DNA of 64,000 nt from Vibrio sp. STUT-A11 (GTDB lineage: Bacteria; Pseudomonadota; Gammaproteobacteria; Enterobacterales; Vibrionaceae), in assembly GCF_026000435.1 (NCBI RefSeq), contig NZ_AP026763.1, positions 2,790,001 to 2,854,000 of the forward strand, read 5' to 3'. Below the pieces are notes generated by a model. The model saw only the letters and a program-made list of their open reading frames with translations. It ran no database searches and was not told the origin of the DNA. A program made the translations under genes and the position numbers. Shown in pieces: positions 1-9,754 of the stretch (position 1 is its first letter; each line of letters starts with the position of its first letter).

Positions 1-946
1 TTTCCACACTATTATTGAAGATTCCGTTCTTCTGCAACAAAGCTATCTGCAGAACCTTGTTAATCCACAACAAAGCCGTAAACCTCTCGCACGTGTTGCT
101 TTCCTTGGTGCTAAAGGCTCATACTCACATCTGGCAAGTCGCGAATACTTCAGTCGTAAAAATACAGAGCTGATTGAACTGAACTGCGAGCACTTCAGAG
201 AAGTAACTCAAACGGTAGAGTCAGGTCATGCCGACTACGGTGTACTGCCAATTGAAAACACCAGTTCAGGCTCGATTAACGAAGTGTATGACTTGCTGCA
301 ACACACCACTTTGTACATTGTCGGTGAATTGACACAGCCAATAGAGCACTGCTTAGTGGCGACAAAAGACATCCGCCTTGAAGAGATTAAGACACTGTAC
401 TCTCATCCTCAGCCTCATCAACAATGCAGTGAGTTCCTGAGCCGCATGAAAGGCGTAAAACTGGAATCTTGCGCTAGCACAGCCGATGCAATGCAAAAAG
501 TCCAAGAGATGAATCGTGATGACGTAGCGGCTATCGGTAATGCATCAAGCGGTAAGCTATACGGCCTTCAAGCGATTCAGGGTAACATCGCCAATCAAAC
601 AGAAAACCATACTCGCTTTATCGTAGTCGCTCGTAAACCGGTTGAGGTTTCTACGCAAATACCAGCTAAGACGACTCTGATTATGTCCACGTCTCAACAA
701 GCGGGTTCACTGGTTGAAACACTACTGGTACTGCAACGCTACGGCATCAATATGACCAAGCTTGAGTCGCGTCCTATTATGGGCAATCCATGGGAAGAAA
801 TGTTCTATGTTGACTTAGAATCTCATTTGGATTCGCAAGAGATGCAACAAGCGTTACAAGAGCTCACCAAAATCACTAAACACCTGAAAGTACTGGGTTG
901 TTACCCTAGCGAAAACGTAAAACCAACTCAAGTTAAATTGAGTTAA
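1..946 (+). CDS. pheA: Chorismate mutase/prephenate dehydratase, 3' part (start outside window)
   Basis: This is the bifunctional cytoplasmic P-protein that turns chorismate into prephenate and then phenylpyruvate, on the route to phenylalanine. The open frame runs from base 2, so the first codons are the end of the chorismate mutase domain. The prephenate dehydratase domain follows (FLGAKGSYSHLA and the catalytic NHTRF motif). A C-terminal ACT domain holds GSLV and ESRP, which match the phenylalanine-binding GALV/ESRP motifs. The C-terminus LGCYPSENV is typical of PheA. The 5' end, including any attenuator, lies outside the window. Identity is very secure. Confidence 0.96.
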   Translation, partial: FHTIIEDSVLLQQSYLQNLVNPQQSRKPLARVAFLGAKGSYSHLASREYFSRKNTELIELNCEHFREVTQTVESGHADYGVLPIENTSSGSINEVYDLLQHTTLYIVGELTQPIEHCLVATKDIRLEEIKTLYSHPQPHQQCSEFLSRMKGVKLESCASTADAMQKVQEMNRDDVAAIGNASSGKLYGLQAIQGNIANQTENHTRFIVVARKPVEVSTQIPAKTTLIMSTSQQAGSLVETLLVLQRYGINMTKLESRPIMGNPWEEMFYVDLESHLDSQEMQQALQELTKITKHLKVLGCYPSENVKPTQVKLS

Positions 947-955
947 TAGACACCT

Positions 956-1504
956 GTGAGCAAAAAGATCATGGCAACCCAAAAAGTCGTTATTGCCTCT
1001 TTAAACCCGGCAAAAATCAATGCGGTTAAGAGTGCTTTTCAGAGTGCATTTCCAAATCTGGCTTTTGAGTTTGAGGGAGTGAGTGTACCCAGCGAAGTGG
1101 CAGATCAGCCAATGAGCAACGAAGAAACGTATAAGGGCGCATTGAATAGAGTAAAAAACGCCAAAGTCGAAGCTCTTGGCGGAGATTTTTATGTTGGACT
1201 AGAAGCTGGTATCGAAGGCAATGTCACCTTCGCCTGGATGGTGATTGAGTCGCAGACTCATCGTGGTGAATCCCGCTCAGCAAGTTTGATGTTACCGCCA
1301 GAAGTATTGACTCAACTTGAACATGCCAATGAACTTGGCGATGTCATGGACAGCGTGTTTGGCACAGAAAATATTAAACAGCAAGGTGGCGCAATTAGTC
1401 TATTGACCCAAAACCAATTGACGCGCAGCTCGGTATATCATCAAGCCTTAATTCTGGCTTTGATTCCTTTTACTAACACAGAGCACTTTCCAGCTAACCT
1501 TTAA
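956..1504 (+). CDS. yjjX: Inosine/xanthosine triphosphatase YjjX
   Basis: This is a YjjX-family house-cleaning NTPase expected to hydrolyse ITP and XTP so that deaminated purines stay out of nucleic acids. Family hallmarks are the N-terminal phosphate-binding stretch SLNPAKINAV, the SNEETYKGALNR segment, GLEAGIEG and the C-terminal SSVYHQALILAL. It starts 9 bp after pheA and may be co-transcribed with it. The start is uncertain: GTG at 956 gives 182 residues, while ATG at 971 gives 177 and fits the usual length (about 170-175) a little better. Neither has a strong ribosome binding site. Confidence 0.92.
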   Translation: MSKKIMATQKVVIASLNPAKINAVKSAFQSAFPNLAFEFEGVSVPSEVADQPMSNEETYKGALNRVKNAKVEALGGDFYVGLEAGIEGNVTFAWMVIESQTHRGESRSASLMLPPEVLTQLEHANELGDVMDSVFGTENIKQQGGAISLLTQNQLTRSSVYHQALILALIPFTNTEHFPANL

Positions 1505-1532
1505 AGCTCACGTCCCTATTCTAGTGGTATTA

Positions 1533-1557
1533 AAAAGGGCGGAAATTCCGCCCTTTT
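1533..1557. terminator. Bidirectional terminator between yjjX and trpR
   Basis: The stem aaaagggcgg/ccgcccttttt has a short loop and is A-rich on one side and T-rich on the other, so it can end both yjjX (+) and the slt-trpR unit (-). Confidence 0.85.
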
Positions 1558-1572
1558 ACTTAACATCTTATC

Positions 1573-1875
1573 TTATTGAGCCACTGGCTCTAATAATGCT
1601 TTGAGCTGGTCTTTCTCTTCATCCGATTTGGATTTCAACTCATTTGAGCCACGAGTGATGGTTGCAATGCCTACGCCCAGCATCTGGCTGATCTGACGTT
1701 GAGATAACTCGCCTTTGAGCAGTTCATTCAGAATGTTCACTCGGGCAATTAATGAATCTCGTTCATCAGGTGTCATCAGCATGGTTAAAAACATTTCATG
1801 CTGCTGATTATCGACGCTTGTTCGAATTAGCTCAAGAATCTGCTGCCAGTCTGTGTACTCGGGTTCTTGTGACAT
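1573..1875 (-). CDS. trpR: Trp operon repressor
   Basis: This is the tryptophan-dependent DNA-binding repressor of trp and related aromatic genes. The 100-residue all-helical protein has the TrpR core: LMTPDERDSLIARVNIL, then the helix-turn-helix LSQRQISQMLGVGIATITRGSNELK. I chose ATG at 1875, which has a GAGG ribosome binding site nearby. A TTG one codon upstream is also open but less likely. The gene lies about 14 bp downstream of slt on the same strand, the slt-trpR pairing seen in Escherichia coli. Here it sits in a region rich in aromatic biosynthesis genes. Confidence 0.96.
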   Translation of the reverse strand: MSQEPEYTDWQQILELIRTSVDNQQHEMFLTMLMTPDERDSLIARVNILNELLKGELSQRQISQMLGVGIATITRGSNELKSKSDEEKDQLKALLEPVAQ

Positions 1876-1888
1876 CAAGGTACCTCAC

Positions 1889-3826
1889 TCAATACTTGGT
1901 ATTGATCTCATGTTGATTCAAGAACGCGCCATCGATACCCAAAAGATCACGGTAGTAAGTTTCAAACATTAAGATGTTCTGAACATAACCACGTGTTTCT
2001 TTAAATGGAATCGCCTCAATAAAGGCATAAGCATCCACTTTTCCCTGGGTTCTCTCCCGCCACGTTTTCACTCTACTTGGACCAGCATTATAAGCCGCCA
2101 GAGCAAAAATACGATTATTATCGTAATCCTCTAATAAACCTTGCAGATAATGGCTACCAATTTCGATATTTTTACCGACGTTATACAGCTCTTGAGATCC
2201 TTGATACTTTAACTTGTACTTGCGTGCTGTGTATTTTGCCGTTTGAGGCATGATCTGCATAATACCGCGCGCACCAACGGGGGAACGAGCCTGTACATCC
2301 AACGCACTTTCTTGCCTTGCCAAAGACATCATTGTTACCGGGTCGATATCATGCTTTTTCGCATAAAAGTTAAACCACCAGCGATGGGCGACTGGGAACC
2401 TCAGTTCAATATTGTCCCACATCTGAGCCTGAATACTTGCGGTCACAGTCAGGTGATGCCAGTGTTTTGAAGACGCATAGGCCGCTAGCATGGCTTTTTC
2501 GTCTTGATTAACCCGACGGAGCAAATGGGCCCACTCACTTTTAGCGGCAGAGATCTTATCTGTCGCGATCATCTCTGAAATACGAGCCAGAGCATCGTGG
2601 TAGGGCTGTACGACCTTGCTGTCCAGTTTGATTCTGTGGGTTGGATATTTGATCGACTGCCCTATCGCATTCGCGGCCGCAACACTGTAGAAGTTACGCT
2701 CGCCAACTAAGGTCGCTAAGCGTTTTTTACCGGCCACGTCGTCTCCCAGTGCGATTTCACTGCGTCCTAGCCAATATTGCCAGCGCAGTGACGCTTGTTC
2801 TTCTTTATTAAGTACCGCTATCCACTCTTGAACCCCTTTCCAGTCTGCATTTTGCACCGCGAGACGAATACGGGTCTCGATAAGTGGCAAGTATTGGCTG
2901 CTTTTCGTCTTGTCATCTCGCCACTTAGCCAAACGTGAAGACTCGGTACGGGTTAAGCGAAACGCAATGTAATCAGCCAATGACTGTGCTTTTTCAGGTG
3001 AGAACTTCTGCCCTTTTACCACCGAATCGTAAGCTTGTTGTGCCTGCTCAATATTCATTCGAGCCAGCTTTTCCAGTGCATATTCACTCTGCGTGCGATA
3101 AAAATCGTTGGCTGGCTTTTTCTTAGCGAATTCTGCGACAGTAGCAGGCTTATCAAACAACGCTTTCATCTCTTTAGCTTGTTGCTTGGCTTTGGCTGAT
3201 TTAGGTAACTTTTGCAAATAGCTCATCAGACTGCCATTGCGAGCATCAAAAGCCAGTAACATCCGCTGCAGTATCAAATCGTCGCTTCTTCCGCCCGCTT
3301 TATCCCATGCAGAAAATAGCGGGTCACATTCAGATGCAATACTTGAACCGCTTAACCACATATCTTCCGCGCCTTTAAACGCCGCGACTTGTCTACCCTG
3401 CTTCAAATTCGCCTGGTAAAAAATGCACTGGTAACGCTCACCACTGGGTATCACTTTTTGAAACTCAGTAATGGCCTTCCAATCTTTCTCTTTATAGAGA
3501 TGATTCAGATAAGGTGCGCTAACACGGCGTGAAAAAGGAAAAGTCTCGTACTCGGAAATAAAGTCATTAACTTGTTTTGGGGACTTGCTCGGTAGCTGTC
3601 GAATGAAAGTACGGTAGTCCACATAAGGTGTCAGCGGATAGTCCGCGATTTTAGGACGGATCACTAAGTACCCGTTGATGTCATTTTTATCTAGTAGATT
3701 TTGGGCTTGTTCATAAACTTCGCGCTGCTTTTCTAAGCTAAGCGCGGCGTTCGCTGTCAGACTAACCGCACACAAAGCGGCAGCACAGCATACACTTTTA
3801 GCCAATTCCGTAACGTTGAATCTCAT
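1889..3826 (-). CDS. slt: Soluble lytic murein transglycosylase
   Basis: This is a periplasmic exo-type lytic transglycosylase that cleaves MurNAc-GlcNAc bonds with formation of 1,6-anhydroMurNAc. The 645-residue length matches Slt70. An N-terminal signal peptide (about residues 1-27, ending ANA) leads into a long alpha-superhelical U and L domain. The C-terminal SLT domain has the catalytic glutamate at E506 (RQESAL), then GARGIMQIMP and AAYNAGPSR. Its anhydro-muropeptide products feed the recycling enzymes nagZ, anmK and murQ encoded 6-9 kb away. It is the first gene of the slt-trpR unit. Confidence 0.96.
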   Translation of the reverse strand: MRFNVTELAKSVCCAAALCAVSLTANAALSLEKQREVYEQAQNLLDKNDINGYLVIRPKIADYPLTPYVDYRTFIRQLPSKSPKQVNDFISEYETFPFSRRVSAPYLNHLYKEKDWKAITEFQKVIPSGERYQCIFYQANLKQGRQVAAFKGAEDMWLSGSSIASECDPLFSAWDKAGGRSDDLILQRMLLAFDARNGSLMSYLQKLPKSAKAKQQAKEMKALFDKPATVAEFAKKKPANDFYRTQSEYALEKLARMNIEQAQQAYDSVVKGQKFSPEKAQSLADYIAFRLTRTESSRLAKWRDDKTKSSQYLPLIETRIRLAVQNADWKGVQEWIAVLNKEEQASLRWQYWLGRSEIALGDDVAGKKRLATLVGERNFYSVAAANAIGQSIKYPTHRIKLDSKVVQPYHDALARISEMIATDKISAAKSEWAHLLRRVNQDEKAMLAAYASSKHWHHLTVTASIQAQMWDNIELRFPVAHRWWFNFYAKKHDIDPVTMMSLARQESALDVQARSPVGARGIMQIMPQTAKYTARKYKLKYQGSQELYNVGKNIEIGSHYLQGLLEDYDNNRIFALAAYNAGPSRVKTWRERTQGKVDAYAFIEAIPFKETRGYVQNILMFETYYRDLLGIDGAFLNQHEINTKY

Positions 3827-4245
3827 TTGTATAATTTTCCCCAGACATTTATTGCCTCAAAGCCTAGTTTTCTTAGAGTTTATGTTTCAAAGGCACTTCG
3901 GCATATGCGTGTATTTACACAAAAACAAGCAACCTATGTAAAGTAAATTGATGTATTAATATTTATACTCGTGAACTTTTGCAGCAATGAGAACGAGAAG
4001 TTCATAAATCGAAAGCGAATAACAAAAGTGTATACCGTAACCGTGTAAGTTTCCGGTCAGCTGAGAATAAGAAATCGTATAACAGGTGAAATTCTTGCAG
4101 CGCGGTAACAAATAGCCCCTGGTTAACTTTTTATACGTGTTGGTGACAAAGCTCTGAATCCAGCATCTTGAAGTCATTTGGGTATATCAGGCAGTTGGTA
4201 TAAAATAGTGGGTTTGAATAACAGTTAATTTAGGAACGATCGGCA
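3827..4245. other. Intergenic region slt/ettA with half of a palindromic repeat
   Basis: This 419-bp divergent gap between slt (-) and ettA (+) should hold both promoters. Positions 4153-4187 match one arm of the palindromic repeat found complete at 15911-15985 (gcatcttgaagtcatttggg followed by tata). I see no convincing left arm. An open frame on the minus strand here starts inside the repeat arm and has no ribosome binding site, so I do not call it a gene. Confidence 0.6.
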
Positions 4246-5913
4246 ATGGCTGAATACGTATATACCATGTCGCGGGTGAGCAAAATTGTGCCACCTAAGC
4301 GTCAAATTCTTAAAGACATCTCTCTGAGCTTCTTTCCTGGTGCGAAAATCGGTGTTTTAGGTCTGAACGGTGCAGGTAAATCGACTCTGCTACGTATCAT
4401 GGCGGGTATCGACACGGATATCGACGGTGAAGCACGTCCACAACCTGGGCTTAACGTTGGCTACCTTCCTCAGGAGCCGGTACTTGATGAATCCAAAACC
4501 GTTCGTGAGATCGTAGAAGAAGCGGTATCAGACGTTGCTGACGCTTTGAAACGTCTGGATGCGGTATATGCAGCGTACGCTGAACCAGATGCGGATTTTG
4601 ATGCTCTGGCAAAAGAACAAGGTGAGCTAGAAGCTCTGATTCAAACGAAAGATGGCCATAATCTTGATAACGCCCTAGAACGCGCTGCTGATGCATTGCG
4701 TCTTCCTGAGTGGGATCAAAAGATTGCCCATCTATCGGGTGGTGAGCGTCGTCGTGTTGCTATTTGTCGTCTTCTACTAGAAAAGCCAGACATGCTTCTT
4801 CTCGACGAACCAACCAACCACTTGGATGCTGAGTCTGTTGCTTGGCTAGAGCGTTTCCTGGTTGACTACACGGGCACCGTTGTAGCGATTACCCACGACC
4901 GTTACTTCCTTGATAACGCAGCGGGTTGGATTTTAGAGCTTGACCGTGGTGAAGGTATTCCATGGGAAGGTAACTACACCTCTTGGCTAGAGCAGAAAGA
5001 TGCGCGTCTACAGCAAGAAGCATCACAAGAAAGCGCTCGTCAAAAAACCATCGAGAAAGAACTTGAGTGGGTACGTAAGAACCCTAAAGGTCGTCAGGCG
5101 AAATCGAAAGCGCGTATGGCTCGTTTTGAAGAGCTTCAAAACACTGACCATCAAAAACGTAACGAGACCAACGAACTATTTATCCCGCCAGGTGAGCGCC
5201 TAGGTGACAAGGTTATCGAAGTGAATAACCTGACGAAATCATTCGACGGCCGTGTACTGATTGATGACTTGTCATTCAGCATCCCTAAAGGTGCCATCGT
5301 CGGTATTATCGGTGCCAACGGTGCAGGTAAGTCAACGCTATTCAAAATGCTAAGCGGCACAGAGCAACCAGATTCGGGCACTATCGAACTGGGTGATACC
5401 GTGAAACTGGCATCGGTTGAACAGTTCCGTGACTCAATGAACGACAAGAACACTGTATTCCAAGAGATTTCTGAAGGCGCTGATATCATTAAGATCAACA
5501 ACTTTGAAATCCCTGCACGTGCATACTGTTCACGTTTCAACTTCAAAGGCTCTGATCAACAGAAAGTAATCGGTGAGCTATCTGGTGGTGAGCGCAACCG
5601 TGTACACCTTGCAAAACTGCTGAAAGCGGGCGGCAACGTACTACTACTCGATGAACCAACCAACGACCTTGACGTTGAAACGCTACGTGCACTAGAAGAA
5701 GCGCTACTTGAATTTCCGGGCTGTGCAATGGTTATCTCGCACGACCGTTGGTTCCTTGACCGTATCGCAACGCACATCATCGACTACCGTGACGAAGGCC
5801 AGGTTAACTTCTACGAAGGTAACTACACCGAGTACATGGACTGGTTGAAGAAGACGTTGGGCCCAGAAGCTGCAGAACCTCATCGCATCAAATACAAACG
5901 TATCGCGAAGTAA
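4246..5913 (+). CDS. ettA: Energy-dependent translational throttle protein EttA (ABC-F)
   Basis: This is a soluble ABC-F ATPase that binds the ribosomal E site and gates entry into elongation according to the ATP/ADP ratio. The 555-residue length is exact for EttA. There are two ABC domains and no membrane segment. The first has Walker A GLNGAGKST, signature LSGGERRR and Walker B LLLDEPTNHLD. The second has GANGAGKST, LSGGERNR and LLLDEPTNDLD. The charged linker between them (about residues 240-310, rich in K, R and E) is the tRNA-contacting P-site motif region. It is followed by its own terminator and looks monocistronic. Confidence 0.97.
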   Translation: MAEYVYTMSRVSKIVPPKRQILKDISLSFFPGAKIGVLGLNGAGKSTLLRIMAGIDTDIDGEARPQPGLNVGYLPQEPVLDESKTVREIVEEAVSDVADALKRLDAVYAAYAEPDADFDALAKEQGELEALIQTKDGHNLDNALERAADALRLPEWDQKIAHLSGGERRRVAICRLLLEKPDMLLLDEPTNHLDAESVAWLERFLVDYTGTVVAITHDRYFLDNAAGWILELDRGEGIPWEGNYTSWLEQKDARLQQEASQESARQKTIEKELEWVRKNPKGRQAKSKARMARFEELQNTDHQKRNETNELFIPPGERLGDKVIEVNNLTKSFDGRVLIDDLSFSIPKGAIVGIIGANGAGKSTLFKMLSGTEQPDSGTIELGDTVKLASVEQFRDSMNDKNTVFQEISEGADIIKINNFEIPARAYCSRFNFKGSDQQKVIGELSGGERNRVHLAKLLKAGGNVLLLDEPTNDLDVETLRALEEALLEFPGCAMVISHDRWFLDRIATHIIDYRDEGQVNFYEGNYTEYMDWLKKTLGPEAAEPHRIKYKRIAK

Positions 5914-5973
5914 TCTCGACAATTTCATGGTCGCTACCTGACTGAGTCAGTAGAGTCCGATTGTAATTTGAAC

Positions 5974-5998
5974 AAAGGCCGCTATGATAGCGGCCTTT
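5974..5998 (+). terminator. Terminator after ettA
   Basis: The stem aaaggccgct/agcggccttt with a 5-base loop is followed by cgtttt. Confidence 0.85.
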
Positions 5999-6333
5999 CG
6001 TTTTCTGAAGGCTAAACCAACATCACGTTTTAGTCATCCCGACACTTTCAGAGAATAATCGCACACTTTTTGTTCTTTTTGATATATGATTCAGTCCATT
6101 CGAGTCATTGGTAAGAAAAATAATAAAGTAGAGAGACGACTTTTTTCATCTATTGTCGACCAAACTCCTCTGCCAATCGAACCAACTAATTAGGCTGATG
6201 CTCATTGAAAGTACAGCCAACAAAAATAATTTTTCAGAATTGAATGTAGGCAAAAACGAATATCCACACGAAAGTTAACGCTGCTTTCGCTGTAGGAAAT
6301 AAATAATCAATGCCTACTTAAGTAACTATCACT
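5999..6333. other. Intergenic region upstream of the M23 peptidase gene
   Basis: This is an AT-rich stretch of about 335 bp. It should contain the promoter for the M23 gene. A 26-codon frame from ATG 6198 has only a weak ribosome binding site and I do not call it. No repeat or RNA fold stood out. Confidence 0.4.
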
Positions 6334-7344
6334 ATGTCTAAAAAAATCATCATTCAGATCCCGACCAAAAACGGCGATCAGCAATTTTACTTTGGCCGCA
6401 TTTCGGTCGTCACCGTGTTGGCTTCGGTCATCGCGTTACCTGCCGTTATTGGTGGTGCGTGGTATATGAACCAACAACAGCGCTATGATCAGGGTGTACT
6501 GGTTAAAGCCGTCGCTCAGTTGGAGAGTGAGAAAAACGAAATCACCGCACTTTACGAAGAACAGCTTGATACCAACCACTCGCTGTCTCAATCTTTGACT
6601 GACAGAAATAACCAAATTCAGCTGCTGGGTAAACGTGTATTCGATGTCGAGTCAGTACTTGGATTAGCCGATGAAGAGCTGATGCTTGATGAAAACAATT
6701 TGGCGCTTGAAGAGAGAATTGATGCCGCGGCAATAGACTCTGCGGTACGAGCCACTATGTTCCGCCTTATTCCTAACGACAGCCCAATCACCTACCAACG
6801 CATCTCTTCCTCTTACGGCAGTCGAATCAATCCGATAACAGGCAAACGACACGTTCATACAGGTATCGACTTAACCTGCAAGCGCGGTGAAGAGGTGCTG
6901 GCTCCGGCAGATGGGGTTGTAGAGACGGTTCGTCCGGGTAATCGAGGCTATGGCAACTACCTGACTTTGCGCCATTCGTTTGGTTTTATGAGCTCTTATG
7001 CGCACCTGCAACACTTCAAAGTGAAAAGCGGGGAATTTGTCAGTAAAGGGGATGTTATCGCTCAATGTGGTAACTCTGGTAATTCGACCGGACCTCATCT
7101 GCATTATGAAGTACGTTTCCTCGGGCGAGCATTGAACCCTCAATACCTCATGGACTGGACACCAGAGAATTTCAATTACGTATTTGAAAAAGAGAAAAAG
7201 GTAAAATGGGGACCATTAGTTCAGTTGATTGACGATGTCGTTCGCCTGCAGATCAACCTAACCAATTCACCTTATCGTGACACCAGTATAGAAACTGTAG
7301 AAACGATAGCCGGTGACGAAAGCAACAAGACAGTGATTAACTGA
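6334..7344 (+). CDS. Membrane-anchored M23 (LytM) peptidoglycan endopeptidase
   Basis: This is probably a cell-wall DD-endopeptidase that cuts peptide cross-links in the periplasm. A transmembrane anchor at about residues 23-45 is followed by a coiled-coil stretch (about 50-105) and an M23 domain (about 155-270). The zinc-site motifs are intact: H175-x3-D179 (HTGID), H224 and H255-x-H257 (HLHYE), so it should be active rather than a LytM regulator. Vibrio species encode several M23 endopeptidases, and I cannot assign this one to a named member. It has its own terminator, shared with convergent tyrA. Confidence 0.88.
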   Translation: MSKKIIIQIPTKNGDQQFYFGRISVVTVLASVIALPAVIGGAWYMNQQQRYDQGVLVKAVAQLESEKNEITALYEEQLDTNHSLSQSLTDRNNQIQLLGKRVFDVESVLGLADEELMLDENNLALEERIDAAAIDSAVRATMFRLIPNDSPITYQRISSSYGSRINPITGKRHVHTGIDLTCKRGEEVLAPADGVVETVRPGNRGYGNYLTLRHSFGFMSSYAHLQHFKVKSGEFVSKGDVIAQCGNSGNSTGPHLHYEVRFLGRALNPQYLMDWTPENFNYVFEKEKKVKWGPLVQLIDDVVRLQINLTNSPYRDTSIETVETIAGDESNKTVIN

Positions 7345-7359
7345 TTGCCAGCAAATAAA

Positions 7360-7383
7360 AAAGAGCAGCCATCGCTGCTCTTT
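7360..7383. terminator. Bidirectional terminator between the M23 gene and tyrA
   Basis: The stem aaagagcagc/gctgctcttt is flanked by A residues on the left and a T-rich right side. Confidence 0.85.
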
Positions 7384-7405
7384 CCTTTCATATCAACCCA
7401 GCTCA

Positions 7406-8533
7406 TTAGCCACGATGGATACTGTCATTGGCTTGCTTGAGCAAGTTCTGGCTCTCATTCATAAACTGTTGAGAGTAATTGCCAAACCAGTCACTCACCT
7501 GCTCAAAGCTTTCAACAAACTTGGCTTTATCTTTACTGTCCAGAATCGCCACAGCTTCACCTAAACGCTGATGGAATCGTTTGATCATATCGATGTTCTC
7601 TTGAGAAGAGAAAATGATATCGCCGTACAAATTCGGGTCCTGCCCGAACAGTCGTCCAACCATCGCCAGCTCAAGACGATAGATTGGCGAGCTTAGTTTC
7701 AGCAACTGTTCAATATTCGGGTTCTCTTTACTTAAGTGCATACCGTAAGCAAACGACGTAAAGTGGCGTAGTGCCTGAATCAGTGTCATGCCATGGTCGT
7801 GCTCTTCTGCTTCGATCTGACACAAACTTGCGCCCCAAATGCCAAACTGTTGTAACAGCCATTGATATTGTTCGCTGCCACGGCCATCACAGTAAACGAC
7901 AACTTGCTTCGCAAGGCTTGGAACATCCGGGCCAAACATCGGATGCAAACCGACCACTGGTCCAGAGTGCACCTTAAGCATCGCTTGCAGTGGCTTCGAC
8001 TTAATCGAGGTTAAATCACACAAAATGCAATCTTCTGGCAGGTTACCCAGCTTCTCGATAACCCCTTCCGTCAGATGAATCGGTACCGTGACCACGACTA
8101 AACCGGCGTTATCGAGGATTTCATCCGCACGATCCCAGTCTTTACTGCCCAGCACTTTGACCTGGTAGCCCGACAATTTGAACATACGGCCAAACAGACC
8201 GCCCAGTTGACCGTTACCACCGATAATCACAACTGAGCGTAATTCTGGGTTCAAACACTTAAAGCCGGAATCTTTCTCACTGGCATAAGACTCACGCATA
8301 GTACGACGAAGAATGTCTTCGATTAGCTGTGGGGGTACCCCAATTTTTTCAGCTTCAGCTCGACGAGACGCTAACATCGCGGCTTCTCGGTCGGGGGCAT
8401 AAATTGGCAAACCGTGTTCGCTTTTTACTTCACCCACTTTTTCTACCAGCGATAAACGCTGGGCTAGAAGCTCAAGCATTTGCTTGTCGACTGCATCAAT
8501 CTGATCGCGTAATGCGTTAAGTTCAACTGCCAT
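7406..8533 (-). CDS. tyrA: Chorismate mutase/prephenate dehydrogenase (T-protein)
   Basis: This cytoplasmic bifunctional enzyme converts chorismate to prephenate and then oxidatively decarboxylates it to 4-hydroxyphenylpyruvate for tyrosine synthesis. The 375 residues comprise an AroQ-type chorismate mutase (1-90, with LRDQIDAVDKQMLELLAQR), then a Rossmann NAD-binding segment (GGNGQLGG) and the dehydrogenase core (GLHPMFGPDV, EEHDHGMT). It lies 28 bp downstream of aroF on the same strand. The pair forms an aroF-tyrA operon under the TyrR box upstream of aroF. Confidence 0.97.
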   Translation of the reverse strand: MAVELNALRDQIDAVDKQMLELLAQRLSLVEKVGEVKSEHGLPIYAPDREAAMLASRRAEAEKIGVPPQLIEDILRRTMRESYASEKDSGFKCLNPELRSVVIIGGNGQLGGLFGRMFKLSGYQVKVLGSKDWDRADEILDNAGLVVVTVPIHLTEGVIEKLGNLPEDCILCDLTSIKSKPLQAMLKVHSGPVVGLHPMFGPDVPSLAKQVVVYCDGRGSEQYQWLLQQFGIWGASLCQIEAEEHDHGMTLIQALRHFTSFAYGMHLSKENPNIEQLLKLSSPIYRLELAMVGRLFGQDPNLYGDIIFSSQENIDMIKRFHQRLGEAVAILDSKDKAKFVESFEQVSDWFGNYSQQFMNESQNLLKQANDSIHRG

Positions 8534-8561
8534 TGATGTTCCTTTAAATACGTTCCGTTTT

Positions 8562-9635
8562 TTAGCCTTTTAGGCGATTCTCTAAGAAAGGCACCAGCTC
8601 TTCGTGTGCATGACGTAATAGTGCCTCAGTTGACTCCCAATTGATACATGCATCGGTGATAGATACACCGTATTCCATCTCTTCAAGTTTCAAGTCAGAA
8701 GATTGATTGCCTTCGTTGATGTGGCTTTCAATCATCAGGCCGATAATAGACTTGTTGCCTTCACGAATTTGATGGATCACGTCTTCAGCAACCAGTGGCT
8801 GACGGCGGTAGTCTTTACGTGAGTTAGCGTGACTACAGTCCACCATTAGTGATGCGTCAAGGCCTGACTTCGCCATTTCCTGTTCACACTCAGTTACGGA
8901 TACTGAATCGTAGTTCGTCTGCTTACCACCGCGCAGGATGACGTGGCCATTAGGGTTACCTTTAGTAGTCAACAGTGCCACTTGCCCTTCACGGTTGATC
9001 CCCATGAAACGGTGGCTAGATGATGCGGCTTGCATCGCGTTAATAGCAGTGGCTAAGCTGCCATCAGTACCGTTTTTGAAGCCAATTGGCGTCGATAGAC
9101 CACTCGCCATTTCACGGTGAGTTTGCGATTCGGTAGTACGCGCACCAATTGCTGCCCAGCTAAAGGTATCTGCGATGTACTGCGGGCTGATTGGGTCAAG
9201 CGCTTCTGTCGCTAGCGGAATTTCCATCTCTGCAAGGTCAACCAGCAGTTCACGGCCAACATGCAGACCATGTTCGATATCAAAACTGCCATCCAGATGC
9301 GGGTCGTTAACTAAACCTTTCCAGCCAACGGTAGTACGAGGCTTTTCAAAGTAAACACGCATTACAATATACAGTTGGTCACTTAGTTGTTCTGAAAGCG
9401 CTTTAAGACGTTTTGCGTAGTCTTTCGCCGCATCAATATCGTGGATAGAACAAGGTCCACACACAACAAGCAAACGGTGATCTTTCTTATGAATGATGTC
9501 AGCAATAGTTTGACGAGATTCTTGGATAAAGCGGCGTGCATTGTCACTCAGAGGCAGTTTCGCTTTTAACTCATCTGGAGTGATAAGAACCTGTTCTTCG
9601 ACGATGTTAATGTCGCTCAATTCACTTTTTTTCAT
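8562..9635 (-). CDS. aroF: 3-deoxy-7-phosphoheptulonate synthase (probably Tyr-sensitive)
   Basis: This is the first enzyme of the shikimate pathway, condensing phosphoenolpyruvate and erythrose 4-phosphate. Class I DAHP synthase motifs are plain: VVCGPCSIHD, YFEKPRTTVGWKGL, GARTTESQTHR, GFKNGTDG, and DCSHANSRKDYR near the C-terminus. I start it at ATG 9635 (AAGG ribosome binding site just upstream), giving 357 residues. The open frame extends 11 codons further to a TTG. Placement directly upstream of tyrA, plus a perfect TyrR box, argues for the tyrosine-regulated isozyme. The feedback specificity itself is inferred from context. Confidence 0.93.
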   Translation of the reverse strand: MKKSELSDINIVEEQVLITPDELKAKLPLSDNARRFIQESRQTIADIIHKKDHRLLVVCGPCSIHDIDAAKDYAKRLKALSEQLSDQLYIVMRVYFEKPRTTVGWKGLVNDPHLDGSFDIEHGLHVGRELLVDLAEMEIPLATEALDPISPQYIADTFSWAAIGARTTESQTHREMASGLSTPIGFKNGTDGSLATAINAMQAASSSHRFMGINREGQVALLTTKGNPNGHVILRGGKQTNYDSVSVTECEQEMAKSGLDASLMVDCSHANSRKDYRRQPLVAEDVIHQIREGNKSIIGLMIESHINEGNQSSDLKLEEMEYGVSITDACINWESTEALLRHAHEELVPFLENRLKG

Positions 9636-9754
9636 AACCTTGACCTGTATATTATTTTTTACACCCAACCAAATCCTTGGTGAGACAACTAAGCTTTAAC
9701 GACAAGATAACAGGCTAAACGATAAAAACAAGCGTACATTTTGAAAAACATTAC

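Noticed and set aside
3956..4177. 73-codon minus-strand frame upstream of ettA (MTSRCWIQSF...)
   Set aside because: It starts inside an intergenic repeat arm, has no ribosome binding site and shows no protein-like composition.
5151..5546. 131-codon minus-strand frame opposite ettA
   Set aside because: It is an antisense frame within a highly conserved ABC-F gene, serine- and proline-rich as expected from codon complement.
6198..6278. 26-codon frame from ATG 6198 upstream of the M23 gene
   Set aside because: The upstream AGG is weak and the peptide is unremarkable, so chance is the simplest explanation.
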